NCBI RefSeq assembly: GCF_014698115.1
Contig: NZ_JACJSJ010000055.1
Span: forward strand, 1 to 51,354
Source of the DNA: Nostoc sp. FACHB-973
Lineage (GTDB): Bacteria; Cyanobacteriota; Cyanobacteriia; Cyanobacteriales; Nostocaceae
DNA length: 51,354 nt
Direction: 5' to 3'
A model generated the notes under the pieces. The model did no database searches. It saw only the letters and a program-made list of their open reading frames with translations, and was not told where the DNA came from. The position numbers were made by a program, and so were the translations under genes. This document shows, piece after piece, positions 27,318 through 36,221 of this stretch (position 1 is the first letter of the stretch; the number at the start of each line of letters is the position of its first letter).

Positions 27318-28027
27318 TGTCTCAACTGCAAAGAATAGCGATCGCCCCCTCTCAACTCCAACAACAGCAAATTTTGCTCACCAAAGAACAGCAACATTAC
27401 CTGGGGCGGGTGTTGCGGTTGCGTGAGGGCGATCGCTTTATTGCAATGGATGGTCAAGGAAAGTCCTGGTTGGCGCAGTTAGCTGGGGAACAAGCACAAG
27501 TTTTAGAATTACTCTCAGTAGAGACGGAATTACCTGTATCAATTACGCTGATGATGGCGTTGCCTAAAGGCAATGGATTCGATGAAGTCGTGCGGAGTTG
27601 TACGGAATTGGGAGTAACTTGTATTGCACCCGTGTTGAGCGATCGCACTTTGCTTCATCCCAGTCCCCAAAAACTCGAACGCTGGCGGCGCATTGCAGCG
27701 GAAGCCGCCGAGCAATCAGAGCGCTCATTCGTACCGACAATATTAGAACCTGTTGCTTTTAGCACTGGTTTGTCATCAGTGACTAACAGCCAGCAATATA
27801 TCTGTGTGGCTCGTGGTGAGTTTCCCCACTTAAAAGATTGCTTACACCACAAAGGACAAGAGACAATTGTCATTGCAACTGGGCCAGAAGGCGGATGGAC
27901 AACACAAGAAGTTGAAAATGCGATCGCAGTTGGATTTCAACCTGTTTCCCTTGGTCGTCGCATTCTCAGAGCAGTGACAGCGCCAGTGGTAGCATTATCC
28001 TTGATTACCGCAGCTTGTGAAGTATAA
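27317..28027 (+). CDS. rsmE: 16S rRNA (uracil-1498-N3)-methyltransferase
   Basis: A 236-aa SPOUT-class methyltransferase that uses S-adenosylmethionine to methylate U1498 in the 30S subunit. The N-terminal PUA-like part has HYLGRVLRLREGDRF. The SPOUT part has MALPKGNGFDEVVRSCTELG, AAEAAEQSERSFVP, IATGPEGGWT and the knot LGRRILRAVTAPVVALSL. The ATG overlaps the sir stop (TAATG), so translation is probably coupled. The length is normal. Confidence 0.94.
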   Translation: MSQLQRIAIAPSQLQQQQILLTKEQQHYLGRVLRLREGDRFIAMDGQGKSWLAQLAGEQAQVLELLSVETELPVSITLMMALPKGNGFDEVVRSCTELGVTCIAPVLSDRTLLHPSPQKLERWRRIAAEAAEQSERSFVPTILEPVAFSTGLSSVTNSQQYICVARGEFPHLKDCLHHKGQETIVIATGPEGGWTTQEVENAIAVGFQPVSLGRRILRAVTAPVVALSLITAACEV

Positions 28028-28081
28028 ATGAGTTATGGCTCACGCAGAGGCGTGAGATATTTCTCTAGTGTGTATTGAAAC

Positions 28082-29146
28082 ATGATTGAGCAAGTTGCGA
28101 TCGCCTTTGACAATAAAGACTATCAAACAGCTGCTAAATTACTCAAACAGCTGCAAAAAGAATCGCCGGAACATCCTTGGGTGCAATTTTATCTCGGTCG
28201 GTTGCATGAAGTATCTGGAAAGTACCAGGATGCGGAAAAAATTTATCGGCAACTGCTGCGAGATACGACGAATACTAGAATAGTGACGCTAGCACGACAA
28301 GGTTTGCGGCGGCTGCAAGAAATTGAGCAAGAACAAAGACAACGGGCTATTGCTAAAGCAACATCGGAACCTACTAACACCGAACTTGGCGTATTAATCT
28401 TAGAACCTCTCAATAACGAGTTGAAAACAGAAGCATCTCGAAAATTTGCCCAGATTATGCAAACAGATCCTTATAGCGCACGGTTAATGCTACCGAGTCG
28501 TGGCTGGAGACTGTACCGCACTGGACAAGTGGGAGAACTAAAATTTTACGGTGAACAGCTACAGCAAGCTGGTATTCCCTGTTTTTGGACAACAATAAGC
28601 GCCATTCAACAAATTCAAGTTTTTCAAGTCAAATATTTTTCCGAATCTCAACTAAAAGCTACTATTGTTTGCAGCAACCAGGTAAATCAACTTGGTTCTT
28701 TAACCTTTGATTGGTCAGAAGTGACAGCAAGAGTAGCGGGACTTTTGCCGATTTTTGAACAAGTTGTAGATGTTGACGCCCACCGAAAACTGGAACGAAA
28801 AACTCAAACACAAGACTATGCTCATTTTTGTGATTTACACCTACCTGGTAGACGTTGTATTCTGCGATTTTATGATAACGGCTATGACTTTCAACAAGGT
28901 TTAGAAATCATTCCTCAAACTAGCCAAAATACAATCAGAATTAATTGGAATACTTTATCAAATTGGATTGACCAGCAACTACCTGAAATCAAAACTTGGT
29001 CAGATTTCACACCCTTTGCAGATACAGCATTAGATCAAACAGAAATGCTGGGTCAAATTGAATCTCACATTCACCTATTCCGTAGAGAGCAAACTAATTG
29101 GGACTCCGCTTTTCATTTATATAGTGGGTTAGTATTTCTTAAATAA
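28082..29146 (+). CDS. Tetratricopeptide-repeat protein
   Basis: A 354-aa protein. Residues about 1-85 contain two TPR-like helix pairs (AIAFDNKDYQTAAKLLKQLQ, YLGRLHEVSGKYQDAEKIYR). The remaining 270 residues are a conserved-looking region without a domain I recognise (ARLMLPSRGWRLYRTGQVGE; WNTLSNWIDQQLPEIKTWSD). It lies 54 bp after rsmE on the same strand and may be read through from sir-rsmE. A scaffold role is likely from the TPR part; the C-terminal part is unknown. Confidence 0.8.
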   Translation: MIEQVAIAFDNKDYQTAAKLLKQLQKESPEHPWVQFYLGRLHEVSGKYQDAEKIYRQLLRDTTNTRIVTLARQGLRRLQEIEQEQRQRAIAKATSEPTNTELGVLILEPLNNELKTEASRKFAQIMQTDPYSARLMLPSRGWRLYRTGQVGELKFYGEQLQQAGIPCFWTTISAIQQIQVFQVKYFSESQLKATIVCSNQVNQLGSLTFDWSEVTARVAGLLPIFEQVVDVDAHRKLERKTQTQDYAHFCDLHLPGRRCILRFYDNGYDFQQGLEIIPQTSQNTIRINWNTLSNWIDQQLPEIKTWSDFTPFADTALDQTEMLGQIESHIHLFRREQTNWDSAFHLYSGLVFLK

Positions 29147-29164
29147 TTCGTAGATAAGTAGAAA

Positions 29165-30061
29165 ATGACGCGCTTCATACATGATAAATTTGCCAAGGAC
29201 TATCTGGAAGAATTACTCAAAGATTACGGAGAAGTCAAGCCATCGGAAAAAGTTTCCGGAGAGATTAAAGAAATAGATGTTTTATTCACTCCTTCTAAAC
29301 AGCAAAACTCTAATTTACAAGTGCTGGGTTTACTAGGAAGATTTGCTGAACATCCTGCGATAATTGAACCATTCCGCAATCCAGCTTCTACCGATGAAAT
29401 ATGCGACTGTATTCTAAAATTATTAGAAGTAAAGGCTCTCAGACGACGAGAAGCTAAAGCAAATAAAACCAAACTTCAGGACTCGGAAATTCCCAAATTG
29501 TGGGTTCTTACACCTACCGTATCTGAAACTAGATTGTCTAGCTTTGGAACTATTGAAAAAGAAAGTTGGTTATCGGGAGTACATTTTCTGCCAGATGCCT
29601 TGCGGACAGCAATTGTGGCGATACATCAACTACCGCAAACACCACAGACTTTATGGTTGAGGCTTTTGGGTAGAGGAAGTGTGCAATCACAAGCGATTAT
29701 CGAGTTGCAAGCGTTACCATTAAATCATCCATACCAAAAAACAACACTCGAATTAGTTTACAATTTGCGTGAAAACTTGAGAGTAAATCAAGAATTAGAA
29801 GCAGATGATAGGGAGTTGATTATGCGACTAGAACCACTTTATCAAAGAGATAGGGAACAAGCTAAACAAGAGGGAAGACAAGAAGGAGAAGAAGGCCTAA
29901 TACTACGTCAACTCAATCGCCGTATTGGGGAGATTAATACATCATTAATCGAACAAGTTCAAGGATTATCGATTGAACAATTAGAGAATTTAGGAGAAGC
30001 ATTATTAGACTTTTCTAGTATTGCTGATTTAGAATCTTGGTTAAACCAACAAGAAGGATAA
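29165..30061 (+). CDS. DUF4351-type protein with a Rpn/PD-(D/E)XK-like N-terminus
   Basis: A 298-aa protein of a type common in cyanobacteria. Residues about 1-200 resemble Rpn/YhgA-like putative nucleases (DYLEELLKDYGEV, EIDVLFTP, then long helices). Residues about 235-296 match DUF4351: LILRQLNRRIGEINTSLIEQ and LSIEQLENLGEALLDF. It follows the TPR gene by 18 bp, so probably the same transcript. These families are linked to recombination or transposon-like expansion; activity is unproven. Confidence 0.82.
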   Translation: MTRFIHDKFAKDYLEELLKDYGEVKPSEKVSGEIKEIDVLFTPSKQQNSNLQVLGLLGRFAEHPAIIEPFRNPASTDEICDCILKLLEVKALRRREAKANKTKLQDSEIPKLWVLTPTVSETRLSSFGTIEKESWLSGVHFLPDALRTAIVAIHQLPQTPQTLWLRLLGRGSVQSQAIIELQALPLNHPYQKTTLELVYNLRENLRVNQELEADDRELIMRLEPLYQRDREQAKQEGRQEGEEGLILRQLNRRIGEINTSLIEQVQGLSIEQLENLGEALLDFSSIADLESWLNQQEG

Positions 30062-30088
30062 CTCATCATCAGTAGATTAAGTTAGTTG

Positions 30089-30117
30089 GGTGCGTTACGG
30101 TTTTAGCCTAACGCACC
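30089..30117. terminator. Bidirectional hairpin between convergent genes
   Basis: GGTGCGTTA (30089-30097) pairs with TAACGCACC (30109-30117). The hairpin lies after the DUF4351 stop and overlaps the last codons of the convergent minus-strand gene, followed by TATTTTTATT on the plus strand. Confidence 0.7.
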
Positions 30118-31202
30118 GCTATTTTTATTAAAGAATTCAGTGATGAACTCATAACACCTTTGATTTTGGCTATTGCCATTAGCAATTCTAAATTATCCTG
30201 ACTCCATTTTTTTATTTCGGTGGGAAGTTTGGAATCAGATTCTATGAAAAATCCTCTTGTCTCTATATCCTCAGAATATTTTGGTTCCAACAAAATAATT
30301 AAATCAGAAGATTGAATACTTTTATTATCTTCATCGTAAATAAGTTCAACTTTAAAATTGTAAATATATGATGTACGTATCAAATATGGTATCTGGTCAT
30401 TACTAGACAATTGTTGCTCATTTTTGGGCAAAAATAAAGTAAACGTAAATCTATCCACATCATTACAACTCACGCACTGGGAAATTTTAAAACTTTCAAT
30501 ATAAACAATTTCCGGTTGTGTATTTAAATAATTTTCTGTAACAAAATTGAATGGTAAAGTAACATCAAAATTTAGATTTGCTGGTAAAGAAATTTGGTAA
30601 TCACAGCTAGGTGGAACAGTTCTACTCCGCTGCATTGCCATAGCAGGCGCTGGGGCATAAGCTAGCTGCTCATTTATTTCAAGTCTAGGTAAAACCCAAC
30701 TTTTCAAAACCCAGGCATTATGAAATAAAAACTTAGCATTTTTCAAAAAAGCAACCTGATTGCCAATATTACGGACTTTCAAATCAATGATACAAAAATT
30801 AACAGAGCCTTCAAGGGAAATATCAACAATTTTGATTAACGAATCATTGTTTTGGAAAGACAGATGAGAAAAACTAGTTTTATAGTTAGCTTTTGCTAGC
30901 CAGTCAGTAACTTCCCTCCAGTCTTTTAAAGTATTAGAAGGTCGCTTAGTTAGTACTTCGATGTAGCGATACAATCCTCTAGATAAATCAACTCTTAAGC
31001 CTCTAACTTCCCGATTGATTGCAGCAGCTATTTCACTAGGACTATAACCACAAAGCAATCCCTTCAGACAAGTTATTTCCAATGGTGTGAGTTGTTTGGG
31101 TTTACCAGAAATTTGCTGTTTTGCAGAGGCGAGATCTTGGTACAAGCTTGCTAAATTCCAGTCATTTTCAGCTTGTGTAAAGGGTTGGGGAACTGGTGTC
31201 AT
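30108..31202 (-). CDS. Protein with N-terminal HTH of the vWA-MoxR-associated type
   Basis: A 364-aa protein. Residues about 38-90 form an HTH (LTPLEITCLKGLLCGYSPSE, then AAAINREVRGLRVDLSRGLY), the N-terminal HTH often found on cyanobacterial NB-ARC, WD40 and vWA-MoxR-associated proteins. Here it is joined to about 250 residues of beta-rich sequence with no ATPase motif. Cysteines occur in FKISQCVSCNDVDRF. The N-terminus overlaps the upstream part of the frame of the divergent vWA gene, which is interesting because vWA proteins are partners of this HTH class. Function unknown. Confidence 0.72.
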   Translation of the reverse strand: MTPVPQPFTQAENDWNLASLYQDLASAKQQISGKPKQLTPLEITCLKGLLCGYSPSEIAAAINREVRGLRVDLSRGLYRYIEVLTKRPSNTLKDWREVTDWLAKANYKTSFSHLSFQNNDSLIKIVDISLEGSVNFCIIDLKVRNIGNQVAFLKNAKFLFHNAWVLKSWVLPRLEINEQLAYAPAPAMAMQRSRTVPPSCDYQISLPANLNFDVTLPFNFVTENYLNTQPEIVYIESFKISQCVSCNDVDRFTFTLFLPKNEQQLSSNDQIPYLIRTSYIYNFKVELIYDEDNKSIQSSDLIILLEPKYSEDIETRGFFIESDSKLPTEIKKWSQDNLELLMAIAKIKGVMSSSLNSLIKIAVR

Positions 31203-31319
31203 TGTTGGATGTATCAGCTTCTACTCCATATCCTAACAAAACTCCTAAGAGTGGTTAGGTTACAGTTACTTGTTGCTTTGGCTACTCTAGGGTTATGTTC
31301 CACACAAAGGATCAAACCT

Positions 31320-33638
31320 ATGAATACAGTAAGTGCTAAAAACCAACAGTTAGGGGGTTTGTACGTCCAATCCCCTGAAGGAGAACAGCTAGTTTTTCCC
31401 CTCAAGCATACGGAAGTTCTAGCAAAAATTGCAGGTAATTTGTCACGAGTTGAAGTGATTCAAACCTTTGAAAATCCCTTCACACAGCCTTTAGAAGCGG
31501 TGTATATCTTTCCGTTACCCGATGAGGCGGCGGTGGATGACATGGAAATCAAAATAGGCGATCGCACTATCAAAGGTAATATTAAAAAACGTGAAGAAGC
31601 GCAACAAATCTATGAAAAGGCAAAACAAGAAGGACGCACCGCTGGGCTTCTAGAACAGGAACGAGACAACATCTTTACCCAATCTCTGGCTAACATCAAA
31701 CCCGGCGAACAAATTGATGTCACAATTCGTTACACTGAAAGTTTAAAATTTGAGACGGGAAACTACGAGTTTGTTTTCCCGATGGTGGTGGGGCCAAGAT
31801 ATATTCCCGGAACAACCATAGATAATAGCGGTGACACAGATAGAGTTCCTGATGCTTCTCGGATTACACCGCCTATAGTTCCAGAAGGAATGCGTAGCTG
31901 TCACGATATTCATGTCACAGTGGAAATTGATGCAGGTTTACCAATTTCTCAAGTGCGTTCTCCTTCCCATCAATTAAAAATTGAACATTCAAGTCAAATA
32001 GTGCGGATTCAATTAGCTGGAGAAGATACAATTCCCAACAAAGATTTAATTCTCCGCTATCAAGTTTCTGGCACAGAAACTCAATCCACAGTATTAACCC
32101 AAGCAGACGATCGCGGCGGACATTTTGCAATTTATCTAATTCCAGCTTTGGAATATTCTACTGATGAAATTGTCCCCAAAGATGTCGTATTTTTGGTGGA
32201 TACTTCCGGTTCCCAATCTGGAGATCCGTTGCAAAAGTGTCAAGAATTGATGCGGCGATTTATTAATGGGTTAAATCCCAACGATACTTTTACAATTCTC
32301 GATTTTTCCAATAAAGTCAGACAGTTATCAAAGAAACCTCTACCGAATACAGCAGAAAATCGTGCTAAGGCGATCGCTTACATTAACAATTTACAAGCTG
32401 CTGGCAGTACAGAAATGCTCAGTGGCATTCGTACAGCCATCAATTTCCCCACACCAATCGGCAGATTACGCAGTGTCGTACTTCTCACCGATGGTTACAT
32501 CGGCAACGAAAATGAGATTTTGGCAGAAGTACAACAGCACCTCCAAGTGGGAAATCGCCTTTACAGCTTTGGTGCTGGTAGTTCAGTCAACCGTTTTTTA
32601 CTGAATCGCATCGCCGAAATCGGCCGGGGAATATCTAGAATTATTCGTCATGATGAACCCACAGAAGAAGTTGCTGAAAAGTTCTACAAGCAAATCAACA
32701 ATCCTGTACTTACGAATATTCAAATCTCTTGGCAAGGTGACGCAGAATCACCTGTGATTTACCCAAAGATAACGCCTGATTTATTTTGCGAACAACCATT
32801 AGTTTTGTTTGGTCGCCAACAGGATAAAGCCAGCGGTAATCTGCAAATCTCCGGCATTGCTGCGGGCGGTAAGCAATATCAAAAAACCTTTCACCTCATA
32901 TTTAAAGAAACAGGAAATCTTGCTGTAGCGCAGTTATGGGGACGTGCTTGCATTAAAGATTTGATGAATCAAATGGTGAGTTTTGAAACGAAAGCTGGTG
33001 TCGAAGCAGTTACAGAAACAGCTTTAACTTATCAACTGCTTTCTCAATACACCGCTTTTGTTGCTGTCAGTGATGACGTGCGAGTTGAACCAAGAAGCGA
33101 ATATCTGTCTATGCAAGTCCCGGTAGAAATGCCGCAAGCAGTTAGCTACGAAGCAGTGTTTGCCAGTCCTCCGCCTGGTGCCTTTGAACGTGCAATAACA
33201 CTCCCAATGGCAGCAGCGCCAGCAGAAGCACCAGATTTTCTCCGGCAAAGGCGATCGCCACAATCCCCAGTAGCCAAAAAAGCGGATATTTCCGTGAACA
33301 ACACCTTTGATTTCCAAGAAATGGAAAAAGGTGAAATATCAGACGCACCCATCAATCACCAGTTAGAAGTCGTCAGCGTTACTGGTTTGCATGAAGCGGC
33401 AATTGCTGACTTAACCCAACACTTAGAACAAATAAATTTACCCCCAGGCTTTGGTGGTGAAATCGTTTTTGAGTTCACCGTCAAAAAAGGTCGGGTAACG
33501 GGGATAATGTTGGATGAACAAGCATCAACCCAAAAAAATGCAGCTGTAGTGGAGAATATTAAGCGATCGCTCCTCACTTGGAGAGTTCCCCAATCTACAA
33601 CTGCTAAAGTTATCTTAACCTTACGTATTCACGTTTAA
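31320..33638 (+). CDS. VIT and von Willebrand factor A domain protein
   Basis: A 772-aa protein from the ATG at 31320 (MNTVSAKNQQLGGLYV). The open frame starts at 31173, but its first 49 codons overlap the divergent gene and look non-coding. Residues about 15-140 are a VIT domain (VEVIQTFENPFTQPLEAVYI, then FPLPDEAAVDDM). A vWA domain follows at about 270-450 with the metal-ion site DTSGSQSG and later LTDGYIGNE. The final 90 residues (FEFTVKKGRVTGIMLDE, TAKVILTLRI) look like a TonB-C or AgmX-type module. Animal VIT/vWA proteins bind matrix; the bacterial role is unclear, perhaps surface binding. Confidence 0.88.
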   Translation: MNTVSAKNQQLGGLYVQSPEGEQLVFPLKHTEVLAKIAGNLSRVEVIQTFENPFTQPLEAVYIFPLPDEAAVDDMEIKIGDRTIKGNIKKREEAQQIYEKAKQEGRTAGLLEQERDNIFTQSLANIKPGEQIDVTIRYTESLKFETGNYEFVFPMVVGPRYIPGTTIDNSGDTDRVPDASRITPPIVPEGMRSCHDIHVTVEIDAGLPISQVRSPSHQLKIEHSSQIVRIQLAGEDTIPNKDLILRYQVSGTETQSTVLTQADDRGGHFAIYLIPALEYSTDEIVPKDVVFLVDTSGSQSGDPLQKCQELMRRFINGLNPNDTFTILDFSNKVRQLSKKPLPNTAENRAKAIAYINNLQAAGSTEMLSGIRTAINFPTPIGRLRSVVLLTDGYIGNENEILAEVQQHLQVGNRLYSFGAGSSVNRFLLNRIAEIGRGISRIIRHDEPTEEVAEKFYKQINNPVLTNIQISWQGDAESPVIYPKITPDLFCEQPLVLFGRQQDKASGNLQISGIAAGGKQYQKTFHLIFKETGNLAVAQLWGRACIKDLMNQMVSFETKAGVEAVTETALTYQLLSQYTAFVAVSDDVRVEPRSEYLSMQVPVEMPQAVSYEAVFASPPPGAFERAITLPMAAAPAEAPDFLRQRRSPQSPVAKKADISVNNTFDFQEMEKGEISDAPINHQLEVVSVTGLHEAAIADLTQHLEQINLPPGFGGEIVFEFTVKKGRVTGIMLDEQASTQKNAAVVENIKRSLLTWRVPQSTTAKVILTLRIHV

Positions 33639-33675
33639 TAAGCACAGACGCCAAATTTGGCGTCTCTACTTATTA
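33636..33675. terminator. Palindromic terminator between convergent genes
   Basis: AGACGCCAAATTTGGCGTCT (33646-33665) is a perfect 20-bp palindrome placed between the TAA of the vWA gene and the TAG of the next minus-strand gene. TAATAAG and CTTATTA flank it as an outer stem. It shares the AGACGC...GCGTCT frame of the palindromes at 552 and 6310. Confidence 0.85.
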
Positions 33676-34154
33676 GCAGGGGTTTTAACCTGACGCGCTA
33701 GTTCTAGGTAAGAATTCATGTTCGCCCCTGGACGCCGACGACCATTAGAACCACCAGCCGAAGGAGCTAGATACTTAGGCGCAAAGGTAGTTTCAGTTGG
33801 TGTCTTTGTTGCTGCTGCTGGTGCCTTAGCGGGTTCAGCTTTAGCAGCTTTGCCATTTTGAGAAGCTTCTACTTTTGTTGTTTGGGCAACTATGGTAGTT
33901 TTCGCAGTATCAGCTTCAGAGCTTTTCTCCGGCTGGGATGCTGCTGGCTCTTTAGCTGCTGATTTTGCAGCCTTTTTACCATTGGATGCTGCTGGTTGAG
34001 GCGCTGGTTTGGAACCACTAGCGGCTTCCTCTAGTTCTAAAAAGTAACCGCTGCTTGTTTTCTTCCCTTTCCCTGGTAACAAGCCAGTCACGAAACCCAA
34101 AATACCGCCTAGCAAACCCAGAATACCTGAAATCAAATTTTTGATAAAACCCAT
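33666..34154 (-). CDS. Ala/Lys-rich protein with a glycine-rich hydrophobic N-terminus
   Basis: A 162-aa protein. Residues 1-30 (MGFIKNLISGILGLLGGILG) form a hydrophobic or amphipathic helix that could sit in or on a membrane. Residues 35-130 are a disordered linker rich in Ala, Lys, Pro and Ser. A short basic C-terminal segment (NGRRRPGANMNSYLELARQVK) looks like a conserved motif. I have seen the general type in cyanobacteria but know no function. The codon pattern is regular and the start has upstream AGGAGTAAT, supporting a real gene. Confidence 0.75.
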   Translation of the reverse strand: MGFIKNLISGILGLLGGILGFVTGLLPGKGKKTSSGYFLELEEAASGSKPAPQPAASNGKKAAKSAAKEPAASQPEKSSEADTAKTTIVAQTTKVEASQNGKAAKAEPAKAPAAATKTPTETTFAPKYLAPSAGGSNGRRRPGANMNSYLELARQVKTPANK

Positions 34155-34731
34155 TACAATTACTCCTGCCTTTTATATTTGAAACTTGACCGTAATTGTT
34201 AAAAATTACGACAAAATGTTACATTTTCTGCTTTGCGTCACCCTATCCTGGTGACAACCTTTATAGGCTTGTGTTTAATGAACATTGTAGTAAAACTACA
34301 GGATAAATGCTTCGTTGCAAGCACTTGCCAGCTACATACACCGAGAACTAATTATTAAATTTTACTGTAACTAAGAGCAAGATTCTGAAAGCAAGCTTCA
34401 CAAAAATTAACATTTCTTTGTTCAATGATTCGGACAGCTGCTTCACTTATACACTGAGTTAAATTTTTTACAATAAATAATTCTTAAGCATCTTAAGTTT
34501 TGCTAAAAATCTTTTCGAGAATCCGAAAATCAACAACTTCAGTTTGTAGAGCAGTATGTACCTATAAAAGTGAAATAATTTTGGATTTTAGATTTTACCG
34601 ATATGGGTACAAGCCCCTATCTTGTCTACGACACGCTGCGCGGACAGATTTTGAATTTTCAATTCCATTTTCCAAAATTTAAAATCTAAAATTTGATGAA
34701 ACTTAACCCTTAATTCAGCTAGATTTTGTCA
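34155..34731. other. Intergenic region between divergent genes
   Basis: 577 bp without a credible gene. It contains CTTAAGCATCTTAAG (about 34482-34496) followed by TTTT, a repeat fragment GTCTACGACACGCTGCGCGG near 34625-34644, and A/T heptads of the AAAATTTAAAATCTAAAATT type near 34674-34694, the same sort as at 2574-2598. A 60-codon frame at 34500 was not called. Confidence 0.45.
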
Positions 34732-35352
34732 ATGGATATTAAAAATCAGCAGCGCAATCCGGTTTTATTAATACACGGCATTGGCGACACAGAGATAGTT
34801 TTCCGAAAAATGAGGGCCTATCTAATACAACAAGGTTGGTCTGTACATGCCCTGAATTTAGTGCCCAATAATGGCGATTTGGGTCTTGATGAATTGGCAA
34901 ACCAGGTAGCCAATTATGTCACGACTAACTTTGCATCAGAACAACCACTAGATTTGGTAGGCTTCAGTATGGGAGGAATTGTCAGCCGTTACTATGTCCA
35001 GCGGCTGGGAGGAATTAAGCGCGTACAGCGATTTATCACGATTTCTTCACCGCATAATGGAACTGTGGTTGCTTATGCTTCCCAGCGTCCTGGTTGCGTA
35101 CAAATGCGTCCCAACAGCGTTTTTCTCCAAGATTTGAATTCTGATGCTGATATGTTAAAGCAGCTAAACTTTACATCTATCTGGACGCCTTATGATTTAA
35201 TGATCGTACCAGCGAAAAGTTCACAAATGCTGGCGGCAAAAGAAATGGTTGTGCCAGTTGTTCTTCACCCTTGGATGTTGACAAACTCCAAGACTTTAGC
35301 AGTCATATCACAAATATTGGCACAGCCGATTAACTCAATTCAGAATTCTTAA
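34732..35352 (+). CDS. Lipase-like alpha/beta hydrolase
   Basis: A 206-aa hydrolase of the triacylglycerol-lipase/LipA-like group. Motifs: VLLIHGIGDTE at the start (oxyanion hole), nucleophile GFSMGG with Ser, and SPHNGT, a hallmark of this lipase group. A final His lies in VVLHPWM. The ATG at 34732 is preferred over a TTG six bases earlier. There is no signal peptide. It is convergent with the VOC gene, and the two overlap by four bases at their ends (35349-35352). Confidence 0.86.
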   Translation: MDIKNQQRNPVLLIHGIGDTEIVFRKMRAYLIQQGWSVHALNLVPNNGDLGLDELANQVANYVTTNFASEQPLDLVGFSMGGIVSRYYVQRLGGIKRVQRFITISSPHNGTVVAYASQRPGCVQMRPNSVFLQDLNSDADMLKQLNFTSIWTPYDLMIVPAKSSQMLAAKEMVVPVVLHPWMLTNSKTLAVISQILAQPINSIQNS

Positions 35353-35780
35353 ATTCTATCTCCAATTTGTGTATGTTCGTAACCTCCAAAAATCGCCTCT
35401 GGGTAACGATAATACTTGAATTCCATTAAGTTATAAAAGGGATCTTCTAAAAAGAAAGTACGATGCTCAAGAGGAGAACCAACAAAGCGATTTTTAGTTT
35501 CTTCACGAAAAAGTAGCTGTTGCTGTTGTGCCCTTTCTAGTAAGTCTTGCCAGTCACGTTCTTGGGTAAAAACTAGTCCAAAATGTCTGGGATAGATAGT
35601 CTGTTGGGGTATCAACGGTTCTTTGGTCACATGAGCTACTAGTTGATGACCGTAAAGATTAAGAATTAAGGCGTGACGATTTTCACGACCGGGAATACAG
35701 CCCAAACCATCTACATAATATGTTTTTGTCTGGGCAATGTCAGTCACAGGGAAAGCAAGATGAAATAGAGTTTGGCTCAT
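35349..35780 (-). CDS. VOC family protein, second copy
   Basis: A 143-aa VOC protein of different sequence from the one at 148. The metal-ligand pattern is visible: His in LFHLAFPVTD, His in RHFGLVF and Glu in NLMEFKYY. FLEDPFYNLMEFK matches a group of dioxygenase-like glyoxalases found in cyanobacteria. The substrate is unknown. It ends within the last bases of the lipase gene. Confidence 0.88.
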   Translation of the reverse strand: MSQTLFHLAFPVTDIAQTKTYYVDGLGCIPGRENRHALILNLYGHQLVAHVTKEPLIPQQTIYPRHFGLVFTQERDWQDLLERAQQQQLLFREETKNRFVGSPLEHRTFFLEDPFYNLMEFKYYRYPEAIFGGYEHTQIGDRI

Positions 35781-36221
35781 AGCTTGTATGCAAAAAACTA
35801 ATAGTTGATGCTATCTACAATTTATGCGGTAAAGTCTTAATTGTGCTTAACTAGAACACAGTTTTAATTGACATTAACCGATATCCTCGATCACAGTATG
35901 GCCAAGATAGCACACTGAGTATCATTTAATTATTTATCTTGTGGCATCGGCATTTTACTTGGCCAAATTCGGGCAGATGCTCATCCCACAAGATAAACAG
36001 TGAATCTTGCTAAAGAAAAAGTTTTTTAATCAATCTTGCAGTGTATGTGTAGAAGATTGTCTGCATTTCTACGTCGAGTTTTGAGAGCGATGCCTATGTT
36101 ATTCATAGAATAATACAAGCATATTACTTTGTCGGAAAAGTTGTCATAAATTAAGCAATAAGCGTCGTAAATTCGTTATTCTGTTGATATCTAAGATCAA
36201 ATCACTCTTGATTAATTACTG
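35781..36221. other. Intergenic region with a large inverted repeat
   Basis: 441 bp between divergent genes. It holds TTTATCTTGTGG (35933-35944) and its exact complement (35986-35997), with inner CATC/GATG pairing, giving a stem-loop of about 65 nt. No ORF was seen. It could be a small repeated element or a small RNA. Confidence 0.5.

Noticed and set aside
31173..31319. 49 extra codons before the VIT/vWA protein, with a signal-peptide-like stretch
   Set aside because: The stretch overlaps the coding start of the divergent gene, and MNTVSAKN matches the usual start; a signal peptide here is probably chance.
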